A stretch of DNA of 64,000 nucleotides from Haberlea rhodopensis (GCA_907163345.1 CAJQUN010000140.1:1-64000); one strand, 5' to 3'; counted from the stretch's first letter, positions 44,910-57,310 are shown. Notes: generated by a model not told the origin, from the letters alone. Made by a program: numbers and translations.

Positions 44910-45398
44910 AATTTAGGGGTGCTTAACCGGACAACCCAGTCCGATTCGATTTTGAACCGGCCGGTTCCGGATCCCCTAATTCCAAAACCGGTCCGATCCG
45001 GTAAGGAACCGGATCGGATCTGGTTGCGGGTTGAACCGGTTCCAACCCGGAACCGGTTTTTTTGATTTTTTTTAAATCAAGGAAATTCTTGCTTGGAGGA
45101 TTCGAACACGCGACTATCATCTTCTACTCTAAAGCTCTAACCAATTGAGCTAATGTACCTTTTTATTTGTAAACTAACCTCAAATAAATTTATCTAAATT
45201 TTTAAAAAAAATTATTATTTTTAAATTAACGGATCCGGTTCCGATTCAACCCGGAACCTGATCCGTTTAGTCTGGAACCGATATCTTACCGCTTTCGGAC
45301 TGGTTCGAACCGATTAGCCCGGTTCCGGTTCCGAACCGGGCTAACCGATTCGATTTCAGGTCGAGTCTGGATCGACCCCGACCCATTAAACACCCCTA
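44910..45398. mobile_element. hAT-like non-autonomous transposon rich in AACCGG
   Basis: Ends are inverted: TTAGGGGTGCTTAA (44913) and TTAAACACCCCTA (45387-45399). Flanking GGGCTTGA (44902-44909) and AGGCTTGA (45398-45405) agree in 7 of 8 bases, fitting the 8-bp duplication of hAT elements, although the left copy is a few bases outside the inverted end. The interior is dense in ACCGGTTCC and GGAACCGG, self-complementary across the element. A tRNA-like sequence sits in the middle. Confidence 0.6.
45082..45163 (-). other. tRNA-like sequence inside the hAT-like element
   Basis: The minus strand has TTAGCTCAATTGGTTAGAGC (a well-formed D-arm and A box) and CGTGTTCGAATCCTCC (B box). The anticodon and T stems pair poorly, so I do not call it a working tRNA. 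Confidence 0.5.
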
Positions 45399-45404
45399 GG
45401 CTTG

Positions 45405-48400
45405 ATGCTTTGTATGCATGAGCTTTGATTAGTTGATAATTGGGCTTGAGCTTCTTTATCGTTAACTATCACTGAGGCACAAAAAATCGTCGAGGCTCCT
45501 AGGTGCAAGTTTCTTGGGGATGTGTTACACAGATAAGACTTGTAAACAAGGGCGGATGTACTGCTGGGTAAGAGAAGGCCTCTAAAAGTTTTTATTATAC
45601 ATAAAATTGTTATTTTTCTCCTAAAATTGAATTTACCCCCCAAATTGCAGATTAATATCTTAAAATTCCCAAAATTTAATTCCCAATTTTTGATATTATT
45701 TAGAGTATAATTTGTACTTATAACATTTTCAATTTCAATTTTAGTCCATGATTAGGATATATAGGATTTTAGGGTGACGGTGATATGATTTCTGATATAT
45801 CGTTTAACTATTTTGTTATTTGCAATTGCAAATGATTTGATAAACTAAGTTTCATATAATATTTTTGTTCACATGATTGTAGATTTTCTATTGTTTTATT
45901 GCTTTATCATTTTATTTAATTTTAATTCTGTTTTACTATCCTCATCGACATAAATATGTTTGTTTATGAACTTGCAAAATGCAATGACTATAAGTTATTT
46001 CTGTTTGACCAGATAACCGCCTGCACCCACCCGCGTCCGCCATTACCCGCACCCAACCAAACCGTGCGGTTTTGAATACTTATTGTGCAGTCCCGATTTA
46101 ACAATTCAGCAACCCATATATATTGGGTTGGATGATTTTTTTCATACATACCCACCCAAACTCACCCATGTACACACCTAGTTAATTGCAGGGGCGAATA
46201 TAGGAAATTTATCGAGGGAAAAAAGTTACATAAAAATTAAACCAAAAGTTGATGATAAACACCCGAGTATATATGTTGTATATAAGAATAAATAGGTAAA
46301 TAATTACAATGCAATTATTTCGATAAATAATACACTAATAATACAATTATTGCAATGCTTGCTTGTTGATATTCAAGGAAGAGATTTGCTCGATTTTAAG
46401 ACAGACGAGATCGTGTTATTTACATGTTTAAGAGACCGATTATGAGAGAAAGATATAAGATTGTAGAGGTGGCAAGAACTTATTTGGATTACTGACAATA
46501 ATCAAACTTGGATGGCAGATTCTAAAGTTCAGCACTAACCACTAGACGAAGGGCCATGTTTCGAAGAATCATGGTAATATATAATATCAATTGCCACTAT
46601 TTTTTTAGGGCGGGGCAATTGCCCCTTCCCCTGATTAAATGCCACTATTACTCCTATGCATTTTGATTTATCATATGAGCCTTAGAAATTGTGTAATTAT
46701 AATTTTACCCCTTTCATAATTTTAGAAATATATTATAATTTCACCTCTTTCATAATTTTGATAATTAAATTTTACCCTTTTCATAATTTTAATAAATATA
46801 ATATTATTTCTATTCTATAATAGTTTGCCTATCTTTTACTATGTTATAATGCCAAGTCCCCTGTACTAACTACCTTGGTATGACAAATTTGAATTTATCA
46901 AACTACCAATTTAATTTTTGTAATTATCATCTTTACTATATTCTTTTGTATTGCTTTTCAGTTTTGGTTCTTTGTTGTGTCTTTTGGTTGTTTCTTTCTT
47001 TTGTAATCCTTGAATAATATATTGAATTTTCAATTATTCACCAGTGTATGTCACACGTATTCCATTACATATAAAAGTGTGTATACATCATGTTTTCGTT
47101 ACACACACGACGCGTATGTGTCGGGCTCTAATATAAGTAATAGTTATAGATATTAAACTAATTCAAAGTAAATTTTATAAAAAACAAAGATTATATAAGC
47201 ACCTACCGAACTCGAAAGACCAGGCATGTGGCTATTGTTAACAACACGTCGTGAAAACAAAATTAAATGCAATTTTTTTTAAATAAAAATATTTAACCTT
47301 TTTCGGTTAATTAACACTTATTTAAAAATAGAAAATGATAGATGGCTTATTTTATTAAAATAACTATATAACATAAAAGAAAAATAATTATTGAATGGGA
47401 CCTTGGGCTTTAATAAATCGAGAAATTTTGGGAAATGACTTTAAAGCAAAAAAAATTTAAAAGATGATCTTCCCAAGTGTTAATCGGTTTTTTTTTTTTT
47501 AAAAAAGTGCACTTGGTTCACTTCTGAAACTGCCTCCTTTAAAATCTAATATCTATTTACTTTCTCCTTTTATTTTTTAAATTAGTTATGACATGTAAAA
47601 ATATTAAATATGATGTGATAAAGCCATGCTCACCTCATTAAGTGATCAACTAATTATATAATTAATACGTTAATTAATTAATTGGATTAGAGGCATACTT
47701 TATTATGTTAATTTAATGGTCAAGTTTACGATGCATTGGATATGTTTTTTTTTTTAGAAAACGAATATGTTTTTCAATATATGTAACGATCATTGGATTA
47801 TGAAATTTATATATGCATTTTATATAAATTAAAGATTCTTTTAGATTAAATAATCTATTTATCTTTTGAACCGTACAAGACGGAATGCTAGTGATCAATC
47901 TATTTGGTCTTTCGTTCCTTTACATTTTTAAGGTCTATTTGATTTGTTCTGTTCATCACTTCTTATGTGAGTGACAACTAATTATCTTCATTGCTAAAAC
48001 ATAGTACTCATAATATTTACCGTTTTTCTAATTAACAATTCAATTGGACTTAGTACCAGGGTTGTGTAACATGTGGTCTTGGTTGCAATCTTCCTGTGAA
48101 CCAGATAATTTTTTCGACAGATAAACGTTTCAAGAGCTCTGCATTGTGCCGTAGCAGCAGAGCTTACCACAGGTGATGGTGAAATTATAAAAAAAATACA
48201 GAGAGATCATAAAAACTAAAAATAAAAAACAAAATAAAACTAATCCGTTTAAGCAACAATTTCTTTGTGTCAATGCCGATAAGTTAGCCAGTACTGAATG
48301 AGATAAACATCCACAAAAGAGAGATAATACTGCAAAGTTAACACAGTGATGTGAATAGAACCAAGAAGCAATGAAAAATTGAACACCACAGCCACAACAA

Positions 48401-49098
48401 GTTGAGCAGAAACAAGGACTTATAGGCAAGTCAACTTTGAAAGTCATAATAACTTTTTTTCTTATTCAGCTCCAAGAGTATTAACTGAGGAAACAAAAAG
48501 AAAAAATACAAGATACCTCTTTTTGATGCAAAATATCAGAAGGCTCGACAAATAGTTGGATAGGAAGTTGAAATCCTGAAACCATGAAATATGCGTCTAT
48601 TAGATTCTATTATCCAAATTTCGGTTATGTATTTCACAAATTATTTCTCGAATTATTGGCAATTTGATTATATTTATCTAACTTCCCAAACACAATTCAT
48701 TGTTGGCAAACTGCATCATGAAAATGGACTGGTAAGGTTACGAGTGCTGAGAATTAAAAAACTAAGTTTCAACCTCTTAAACGGCTTACTAAGGATTTGA
48801 AATACATTATTTTAATTGGGAAACTAACTCAAAATTGAGATTCAGAGACTTCAAATCTGCGCACATTAGCCAAATAATTTTAGTGGATTTGTATCTTGGT
48901 CAAATTCTTACATTGCATTTGAATATAGAATGATTTAAAAGTTGAAATTCAAAGATATCCAAACATTTACAAAGTATCTAAATAAAACTCAACCTTCCAA
49001 ATCCATAACTGAAATAGCTGAATCCAACCTGATGTGACTAATTCCTACCACCTAACCATAAGCAAAAGAACTTGGTGAATATGTAATATATAAACATG
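45405..49098. other. Long AT-rich intergenic stretch
   Basis: No convincing gene on either strand. Weak pieces: CACCCACCCGC-rich block at 46020-46180 resembling another GC-biased short repeat; GGGGCAATTGCCCC at 46614-46627 with GCAGGGGCGAATATAGG at 46190, perhaps ends of a small inverted-repeat element. The 105-residue minus frame 48447-48130 has no known motif. The last 1 kb may be 3' flank of the J-domain gene. Confidence 0.45.
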
Positions 49099-50563
49099 TC
49101 AGAGTTTCTCCTTGAATCGTTTCATAGGCTTAAATTTCTCTTCAGCTTCGACTTGTTCACGGATATCAGATTTTAAGGCTTTATCTGGATGTAATTTAAT
49201 CAGAGCTCTTTTGTATGCCGCTTGTACCTGAAAAAGTAGATGGACAGATAATAATCTATTTGATGAAAATATTAACTACGCTAAGTGATACGAGCACATC
49301 ACCATGGCCTATCGAACTCACACTACAAAAACATAGTTCAACCCACGTACATCCTATGACTAAGCATACAAAACTCCTCTTGAAAGTTGAAGTTAATTTT
49401 CAAATCCATGCTGTGGTTTTCAAAGTAATTCAAGTTTCATAAGAAAACAATAAATCAGATTATGTGACATAAATCATTCAAAAAGCAACTGATATAAAAA
49501 GCGAAAATTATGTACTTTTTCTACACAAATATATCATTAAAAACGATGTATATATAGCTAACATTGTTGAAATACTTTCAATTGGAGTGGAACTAAAATG
49601 ATGTAAGGCAACTCACCACCATCTGTATGCACAAGCATTTGGAAATGTAATCAAGTTAATGAGCTTGTTATACAGAGGCAACCTACCTGTTGTGGAGATG
49701 GATTAGGCCGATTCTCTATTTGGATTCCAAAAGAATGCAAAAGAGAAGCCATATTTGGACATTTCCTTTCCAGTTCATTGAGCTCATTTCCAACTTCAAC
49801 ACGAATTACCTCTTTCGAGTCATATTTTCCTCGTGCTAGAAAGCAAGTTAATTAATCATAAGTGGTACAAAGATACAATCTCTTCATACAAATCTGACTA
49901 CTATACAGCACAAAAATATTTAATTAAGTGGATGAATAAAAAGAAAATTTCACAACAGAATAAAATCTCACAAACCTTCTTTTGAGTACTTCGCAATTCC
50001 TCTACACATTCATCTTGTCTTCTTTTGATGTCCGACAAACGAATACTTTCAGCTTTCCTTTTCTTGTGCAACCGACGTAAGAGTTGAGCTTCTTCAGACT
50101 ACAAGAAAGAACGACAGTTGGTTAGTAACAAAATCATGATGTAAGTTGAAATTATATGAAGCAGGAGATACTATAAACCTGCATTTTGATTGCTTTCCCG
50201 TGAAGCCAACTCTTCCTCCAGGGCTCTTTTGAATTCTTCAGTTTCCTTGTGCTTTTCTCGTTGGCCAATTATAGAATTCTCCACAGTATGTCCATTTTCA
50301 GTCAAGTCGTCATCTTTATCCTCCACTCCACTACTTTCCCCATGACAACCTTTCTTGATGTCATCTCTTGAATTTTGAAACCCGGATGATATTTTGGAGA
50401 TTGATTCAAATATTTTTCTTATTTTATTGCCATATTCTCTGCTCAGAACATCATACTCGGAGTTCTCATCAACACCTCCTCCCTCGACCTCCGTACCCGC
50501 CTCCGCCTCAGCATCCATATCCGCCTCCGCCTCCGCCTCTGCCTCTTTATCTGCATCAAACAT
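49099..50563 (-). pseudogene. J-domain (DnaJ-like) protein gene, four exons, with apparent frame breaks
   Basis: Exon 1 (50563-50179) encodes an acidic, charged, coiled-coil-like stretch (DENSEYDVLSREYG...EEFKRALEEELASRESNQ) and ends at a GT donor. Exon 2 (about 50098-49976) encodes EAQLLRRLHKKRKAESIRL with CVEELRSTQKK. Exon 3 (49835-49687) encodes VEVGNELNELERKCPNMASL and LHSFGIQIENRPNPSPQQ. Exon 4 (49227-49099, stop TGA) encodes VQAAYKRALIKLHPDKALKS and EAEEKFKPMKRFKEKL, the second half of a J-domain with an intact HPD. All introns have GT and AG ends. Exon 3 appears to need a one-base shift near 49815 to stay in frame, and the exon 1-2 phase does not fit the nearest acceptor; this could be decay or mis-set boundaries. 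The J-domain role is stimulation of Hsp70 ATPase. The family resembles plant DnaJ proteins with a C-terminal J-domain. Confidence 0.72.
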
Positions 50564-50733
50564 CAAACAAATCCTCTTGCTTTATGGGTTGCTGAATCTT
50601 CAGGCAGCGGTTTCATTCCCCTCCAACTTCGTTCCTGGTGAGACCGCATGTGTCCACATACGGCCTTCAACGAAGAAAAACTTCGAGGGCACTCAGTACA
50701 TTTTATTGTTCCAGTACCCTTTCTTGATGCCAT
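50563..50733 (-). CDS. Single C2H2 zinc finger ORF upstream of, and overlapping, the J-domain gene
   Basis: ATG at 50733-50731 opens a 56-residue frame: MASRKGTGTIKCTECPRSFS, then SLKAVCGHMRSHQERSWRGM. It has C-X2-C and H-X3-H spacing of a C2H2 finger and looks like plant ZAT-type fingers, with AVCGH where QALGGH or ALFGH is usual. The stop TGA overlaps the ATG of the acidic frame (TGATG), and a repeated TTTGATG (two copies) lies at the break. Either the finger is the true N-terminus of the J-domain protein, separated by a frameshift, or it is a separate fragment. No upstream exon was identified. Confidence 0.6.
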   Translation of the reverse strand: MASRKGTGTIKCTECPRSFSSLKAVCGHMRSHQERSWRGMKPLPEDSATHKARGFV

Positions 50734-50829
50734 CTCTTGTGGAGATTAATTCAAAAAATTATGTGACGTGTTTTCTTCTAAGAACTGATATCATACTTTG
50801 AATTAGATACTTGTCGTGTTCATATAATG

Positions 50830-51605
50830 TAATAGAAGCGTGGGAACAATAAAAATAAAACATATTACAAATATATTTAAATTTTAAAATCTAATCGACA
50901 CAAACACCAAAAATATCAAAAAAATTACTCATTAGGGATTAGTATTGATATATTACAAAATTAAATTTACCCAAGATTAATTATATCCAGTCTCCACAAA
51001 TAATGAAAAATATCATGACTAAATATAAATTTTATATCTACTCAAACAACAAGAGAACATGATTAAAAAGAGAAACATGATTAAAAAGAGAGAATAAAAC
51101 TGAGTCATAACGCTGCGTGAATAGATATAAATTTTAGGTGGATAGATAATATCAATTACAAGTACTTGATACTATATCAGATACTATAACAACTAAAATG
51201 GTTTTTGAAACGTACAAAACAACAAAGATAAATGTTCTATTTACATAACATATGGGTGAAGTAGAATAGGTATAAAAACTAACCTGAAATTTGGAGAAGT
51301 TGGCCCACTATAGATTTGGATCGGTCTGTGAGTGGCTTTTGTCTTGATGATCCGTCAATATCTAAGAACTGAGATGTAGATTAAAAATACTCAAGTTAAT
51401 TGAAACTGAGAACACAGACATAACAATTCCATGTAACAGAGAAGAACCTATTATCAAACAAATATCTAGAAAATATAGTAAGTTGGAATAGATTCTGTAT
51501 AATTTTATAGAAACGATCAAAGTAATAAAATCAATTATCATATGAGTTATCTTGATTTTACTAAAATGTTTGATTCTGTTCCATATTTTTCCTTGCACTA
51601 AGGAA
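50830..51605. other. AT-rich stretch without recognised gene
   Basis: No domain seen. The last 70 bases (51536-51604: GAGTTATCTTGATTTTACTA ... CCTTGCACTAAG) recur at 53660-53730, flanking the resistance-gene remnant on both sides. Confidence 0.45.
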
Positions 51606-51611
51606 ACAGTC

Positions 51612-52082
51612 TAGTCTTTCCAAGAAACTATCGCTTCTTTAATAGCCTTTCTTGATTCTTGCCCACCAATTTCCACCAAAACGGTCAACAATTTCATAGA
51701 ACAAATCAGGGATTCAGCCGATGTAGCAGAAGACGTCTTTGAATCTCTCTTAGCAACTCACTTTCTGCAGAAGTATGGTTGGCTATGAGGAATTCGATGT
51801 GTTTCCAAAAAGCTTAGAAAAAGTGAAGGATGATATTAAATTGATAGAAAAGAAAGTGAAGAGGATTCATCATGATGGAAATGGAGCACATGAGCGAGCT
51901 TTCAGACTCTCGCTGGTTCCTCAAGACCACCTTTGAGGATCTACAACACCAAAATGGTGGCACTGGCAGATGAAACTAATGGAACAACTTGTTGGAGATC
52001 GATCCGATCTCGACCTCATCCCTATTGTTGGCATGGGCGGGACTGGTAAGATCAACTGCACACTAGATTTTTATAGAGGTTC
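51612..52082 (+). pseudogene. CC-NBS-LRR resistance gene fragment (coiled-coil to P-loop)
   Basis: The plus strand reads FQETIASLIAFLDSCPP and FIEQIRDSADVAEDVFESLL, a CC (Rx_N-like) domain with the AEDVFES variant of the EDVID motif. After a frameshift near 51790 it gives EEFDVFPKSLEKVKDDIKL and HERAFRLSLVPQDHL. It then reads MEQLVGDRSDLDLIPIV and the P-loop GMGGTGK (about 52031-52051) followed by INCT instead of TTLA. A solo LTR with a 5-bp target duplication is inserted shortly after. The intact protein would be a nucleotide-binding immune receptor in the cytoplasm. Without the rest of NB-ARC and the LRR it cannot function. Confidence 0.8.
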
Positions 52083-53210
52083 TGTTAGTTCCGGATTTTA
52101 AAGATGACAAAACGGATCAGACCGATCAAGACGTTAAACCATGTCAAATCAGATCACACCGATTTGGTCTATCGCAAAATCAGAACGGATCAATGTAAAC
52201 CAGTCTGACCAGATTGAAGCTCTAGAGCAGCTCGATAAGTATCAGATCAGAATAGACAAGATTGGATAAGCTTCGTTCTTCAGTCCGAATCATTAACGGC
52301 TATTTATTGAAGCATTTAATGATGCAATTAATGATGAAAAAGACCAAGGACTGAAGATTACCTTAAAAGGTAAGAAGACAAAGAAGAGCCTACCTGACAG
52401 ACGCCGGAAGCATAGACCAGAATGGCAAGTGCCTAAAAGAATAAGACTGAAGCTTGTTCAGAGATTGAGCAGAGTCAAGAGTTGCACAGAAAAGGAAATA
52501 ATGTCGTTGGTATAAGCAACTATATAAGGATGCAACTAAAGAGCTCAAAGGGACGACTGAACAATCAAGAAACGAAAAGAAAACTAAAACAGCACAAGCT
52601 TACAAGTCCAGATATTCTTGAGCAGAACCACTTTCATAAGATATTCATCTTACCAGTCTGCCCAAAAGTTTTCATAAGCACAGCATATTGTAATATTTGA
52701 TCGTCATAGGATCATTGTGTGCATAGACAAGATCAATCTGTCTTTTATATTTTTTACTAAGATAGAGAAGTGAGATTCAATTGTAACTGTCAGACAGTGT
52801 GTGTCTGAACAGATCGAGAGACTAGGAGTTTCAGTCTGGTAGTGGGGTAAATCAAGCTGAATCGGGTTTGTACAACGGGATTGTATAAATCAAAGTCTTC
52901 TAGTGGAATCCTTCCTTAATTGGAAGAAGGGGAGACGTAGAAGGATTACACCACCTTCGAACTTCCAGAAACATATTCTGTCTTTTATCATTCCGCACTA
53001 AGTTACACTCTTTAAGCCATCGAACCGTTCTTACTAGTCTAGAACAGACCGTTCCGCACTATTATATTCAGTGGTCCGTTCTGTTGAGAAGTTGATTAAG
53101 AAATAGATTTCACTCACTAACCCGAGAGAAATAAAAAGGATTAATTTTAAAGGAGTGTTCATTCACACCCTCCCACCCTCTAAACACTCCGGACCGATCT
53201 TAACAGGTTC
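52078..53210. mobile_element. Solo LTR (52083-53205) with GGTTC target duplication
   Basis: LTR of 1123 bp, TGTTAG ... CTTAACA, with GGTTC at 52078-52082 and again at 53206-53210. Contents resemble copia LTRs (GTGGAATCC, GGGGAGACGTAG, TTCATTCACACCCTCCCACC near the 3' end), so the sense direction is plus. No interior remains, so the element was lost by LTR-LTR recombination. Confidence 0.88.
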
Positions 53211-53430
53211 TAAGTTAACTCTTTTACATCTCTCTTATTTCGTTGTCGAAAGGTTCCACTAGATATGCTAGTACAAACATCAATTTTATGATACTGAATA
53301 ATTTTACAATGTCATTCGGCACTAAAATATCTTATACGACAGTTTATGTGCTAAATAGCCAACAGCTATTCGAAGCACTAAATAAAATTCTTTGTAGCAT
53401 GAGAAGTCAAGAAGAGCATGATTAATAAAT
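53206..53430 (+). pseudogene. Resistance gene remnant beyond the solo LTR
   Basis: The frame 53243-53425 reads YASTNINFMILNNFTMSFGT and LNSQQLFEALNKILCSMRSQ then EEHD. This fits the region after the P-loop in NBS proteins (a shifted FxIRxWVTVSQ-like block followed by RQLFEAL). No kinase-2, GLPL or LRR motifs could be found further right. Confidence 0.5.
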
Positions 53431-55107
53431 ATCGCAATAAATTTATTTAGGTCACAATGACCTTCAAGGCTCAATGATCTGGCTTCTATAAGTCGTCATT
53501 GCAAACAGTCAGATTTATGATCTCAATACTTATGCATGAACTTCAGTGATATTTAAGCATAAAGAAGAGGCATTGACCATCATAACAAAAAGTAATAATT
53601 TGTACCTTGAGTATACACGAAGACTTCTAATGGATCCAAGATTTTCTTCAGAAAATGGGTTGATGATAAGAGTTATCTTGATTTTACTAAATTTTTTGAT
53701 TCTGTTCCATACTTCTTTCCTTGCACTAAGTAATTTTTAACAGAATATTTGGTTCAACAAACCTCATATTCAAATTATGACTAAAAAACTTGTATATAAT
53801 ATTTGACTATTTGATTTATCCTTTTTACGAAAAAATCGATTATAAAATCCCATAAGACGGACAGCGACGGAAATCGTACTGGCAACTGATGAGAGTAAAG
53901 AAAACGATCGAAGTAGTTGACGGAGAGAAACACCTAACGATGCACCTGCAAAAACAAAATCATCTGTCAAGCCTCTCCAATACCATAAACTGCACCGTCA
54001 GGTCTATTACACGCTACTGATCGATCTCTGTTTCATGGCAATCAGTAATAGCACTCCATCTAGCTCGCTCATTAAAAATTCTTCCTATAACCCCCGTCGA
54101 GTTCTAGCCATAGCAAGCAAGCCATGCTAAAGTGCGCCGATACAACCATTTCGCAGAAGGCAATAAATAACGTTACCATTTGATAATTCAAACATTGAAA
54201 ATGAAGGTTATTAACAGAGCTAGCCGCCGCATGATAGTGGAACACATGAGTTGTCACTGACAATGCAAAAGAAAGGCAATAATCATGAAACTGGGAATGG
54301 AAAAGGAATATACATTGAGTATACTCTAATGGATCCAGGTTGATGGTGAGATTTTTATTTTCACAGATTATGGAACTTTGCTCCTTCACAAAACAAAAGA
54401 CATGGCGTATAAAACTGCTTCCTGAAGAAGTTGGAGAAACCGAGACGTGGGAATTTTTTGATAATTATGCCTCTCAGTATATGCAAAAAAAAAAAAAAAC
54501 CATAATCGGCCAAAAGAAGCGATAAATATGGAGGAAAAAACAGTCCACTAGTTCATGTATAAAACTGCTCCCTAAACTTGCATAAGTGGAATAGCTTCAA
54601 TTAAAATGAAAATGGGATATACAATTTAGTATTCAATTGATTTATTTTTAGAATTCTTTGAGGGAAAAAATTAATAAGAGATTAAACTATATTATTATGT
54701 TAGTACTTATTAATATTAATAAGTGTTGCAATCTTCTAATTCCTGCTGTGTTCTTGTTGATGGAATTAGTGTAATCTGTGGAAGTCTGAACTCTGTCATT
54801 GTTTTCGATCTTAGTGATTCATTTAGGGAGTAATTCCCAAACCTTGGATGGATGTAGGATCACGTTTCATCCGAACCAAGTACTATGCCGTGTTCTTATT
54901 CATGTTCTTCTCGTTCTTATGCTGTCCAATTCTGATGTTTGTCTTGTGTTTGGTCAATATGGGTGTGCTCACATGTTGCCAAGAATTTCTACTATAATTT
55001 CTAATTTTATAAATTAAGATCATTCTCTATAAGAATATAAAAATATTATAGATTTACTAATTTCATGAACTCGCCTTGTGTAGTTTGATTAAAAACCCAC
55101 GTATTAT
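53431..55107. other. Stretch without recognised gene
   Basis: Contains a 70-bp direct repeat of 51536-51604 at 53660-53730. A 66-residue minus frame (53970-53770: GVSLRQLLRSFSLLSSVAST ...) is preceded by TTTTTGCAG, so a terminal exon is conceivable but nothing is recognised. The 54715-54990 part has the style of a copia LTR end. Otherwise nothing. Confidence 0.35.
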
Positions 55108-56607
55108 GCCTATATTTGTTATTATTTAATAAAAATAAGCATTTGAGTGGTATTCTAAAATTAGCACTCAAAATAAAATAAAAAGAAGGATAAAAGAAAT
55201 AAAACTTATTACATTATAATTTTCTACATACTTTAAACTACACATAACTTCCACTTCTTGTTTATAATTTCCACAAAATCGTACTGTGAAATCGTCATCC
55301 GTCCGTGGCGATCGTGAAATCGCCGTTATTGTTACATAAAATTATAACCTCGTCATATATTTTATGAAAATTTGACTGCTATGAAATATACGAGGAAGTG
55401 TTAGAATATTTTGGTATTATAATAAAATAGGATAATTATTGTTATTTTGCTTTTCTGTTGCATTACATGTAACAATTCTTGTTACAACCCATCTCAAAGT
55501 TTACAAATTATCACCACTAACTAAATTTTCATAAAAATTAAAAAATTATCCGGCCACTAGAGGGATTTAACTATTTAAATGTAATCACGTTTAATAATTA
55601 TAAGTGATAAAATAACGATTAAATAAGATGAGACATAAAACTTCTTATTTGATTGTGTTTGAAGCTTCATAATTATTGATATAACTATATGATTCAAACA
55701 GACTTTATTTATTATATATAATTTGTATTTTTCTAGCATTAATGATACTATTTATATTATCAATATTAAAATAGTTATTTTAATGACTTTTATATGAGTA
55801 GTTTTAGTAAGAAATAAAGTAAAATATAATGCATCGAAATGATAATCGTAGTCAACAAATTAAAATATGAAAGAAACATAAAGAATTTAAAATACAATAA
55901 ATCGGCCATCCAATTTGTTTTTTTTTTCTCAATAAAGAGATATCATATCATTACTTAAAGATATACTTTTTTGTTGCAAGAGCTCTAATCTTTATCCTGG
56001 TTGCTTCCATCTTGTTTTTCGACTTTGATTGATGCAGCATTCATACCGAGTTGTCCAAAATTTTGTTTTTGTATGGTGTATCTTAAATGATATGCTTTTT
56101 GAAATATAACAAATAACACATGTACATATACAAGTTACCTAAAACAATTACTTAATTATTGTATGAGGCATGCTTCAATTAGAAGAATAAATATGAGAAT
56201 TCTATTTAATGAAACAAAGAGCAAAATGACAAGAAAATATAAGTTGATGAATTATTTTACCAAAATAGATAATATAAATTTTTTATTTTGCCTTCACGTA
56301 AATATTTCAGTATCATTCATTACTTATTAATAGTTATTTTATAAATTCTATTTAATTCATAATCACGGAGCTTCAAACAATTTCAAACAAATTAAGAAAT
56401 TTTATTTAATCGTTAATTTATCATTTCTAATTATTAAAATTATTTACATTTAAATAGTTAATTCCTATATTAATATAAAATAAGCAAGTGATTATATTAA
56501 TTTTAGTGGTGGGATAATTTTTTAACTTAGTTAAAATTGTAGTTAGTGGTGACAATTTTTAAACGTGGAGATGTGTTGTACGTTTGTTACACAGAAGATT
56601 TGGAGCA
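55108..56607. repeat. Fold-back repeat, copy 2
   Basis: Collinear with 23672-25191 in the same orientation, with scattered substitutions and indels. The left arm starts near 55462 (ACATGTAACAATTCTTG), the right arm ends near 56602 (TTTGTTACACAG). The left arm lacks some sequence found in copy 1 near 24130-24200. Confidence 0.78.
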
Positions 56608-57002
56608 CCAAGCTATTTGAAGAATGTAGGACCCAGACTCTCATCAAGATAATAAATGCATTGAATGACGACACACATGTATAGAAATTCAGTTAATAAA
56701 ACTCTATAATGTCTCATTAAAATTAATGAATGTATACCATTCACAATTGATTCACCATCACATTTTTTCTCAAAACATGGTATAATCATTTGCAACAAAT
56801 ATTATGTCTCATTACCAACTCTATCCCCAACCAATTTACATTACCATTAATCATCACAATATGATATATGATATAAATCAATAGAGATAATTCAATTCAA
56901 TATATATTGGTATGCTAAACAAAATTTAATTATTTAACTTGACACTTAGTTCTCTTTCAAATTAATATATCCTCTTGGGCCTAAATCATGCATCCAAGGA
57001 AA

Positions 57003-57006
<4 letters not shown>

Positions 57007-57075
<69 letters not shown>
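57007..57075. repeat. (TA)n microsatellite, 69 bp
   Basis: Pure alternating TA. The minus-strand frame with repeated isoleucine and tyrosine across it is a by-product. Confidence 0.95.
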
Positions 57076-57079
<4 letters not shown>

Positions 57080-57310
57080 AACACATAGTTCCCTTCCATC
57101 TGCGACCAACATATCATAACAACACATCATTCGCACCAACGACAACCCATATATCATAATGTTCGTCGCTAGTTCTAACGGCGAGACATATATCATAACA
57201 ATGCGTCGCGCCCCTATCCCTACGACCCGCATATCATACAATACCTCGCTCCCCTACCTCCGTGACTCATATCAATTAATAATATTCAACTCATCCACAC
57301 ATGCACAATA
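57080..57310 (-). repeat. Degenerate repeats with CATATATCATAA core
   Basis: CAACATATCATAACAA, CCATATATCATAATG, ACATATATCATAACAA and CGCATATCATACAA recur every 35-45 bases, separated by CG-containing phrases. The style is similar to the leader repeats of the gypsy element at 63640-63950, but on the other strand. Confidence 0.5.

Noticed and set aside
45082..45163. Functional tRNA gene
   Set aside because: Good D-arm and B box but poor anticodon, T and acceptor stems; sits inside a transposon.
48130..48447. 105-residue minus-strand frame rich in Cys, Phe and Leu
   Set aside because: No recognisable membrane-protein family or splice context; low-complexity AT-rich strand.
50368..50801. Plus-strand frames rich in serine/alanine or proline
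   Set aside because: Antisense of the acidic GAG/GCG-rich exon of the J-domain gene; no start context or motif.
54072..54389. 105-residue minus-strand frame
   Set aside because: No recognised domain and no supporting splice signals; left as part of an unassigned stretch.
56981..57241. Minus-strand 86-residue frame with alternating isoleucine and tyrosine
   Set aside because: Produced by the (TA)n microsatellite.
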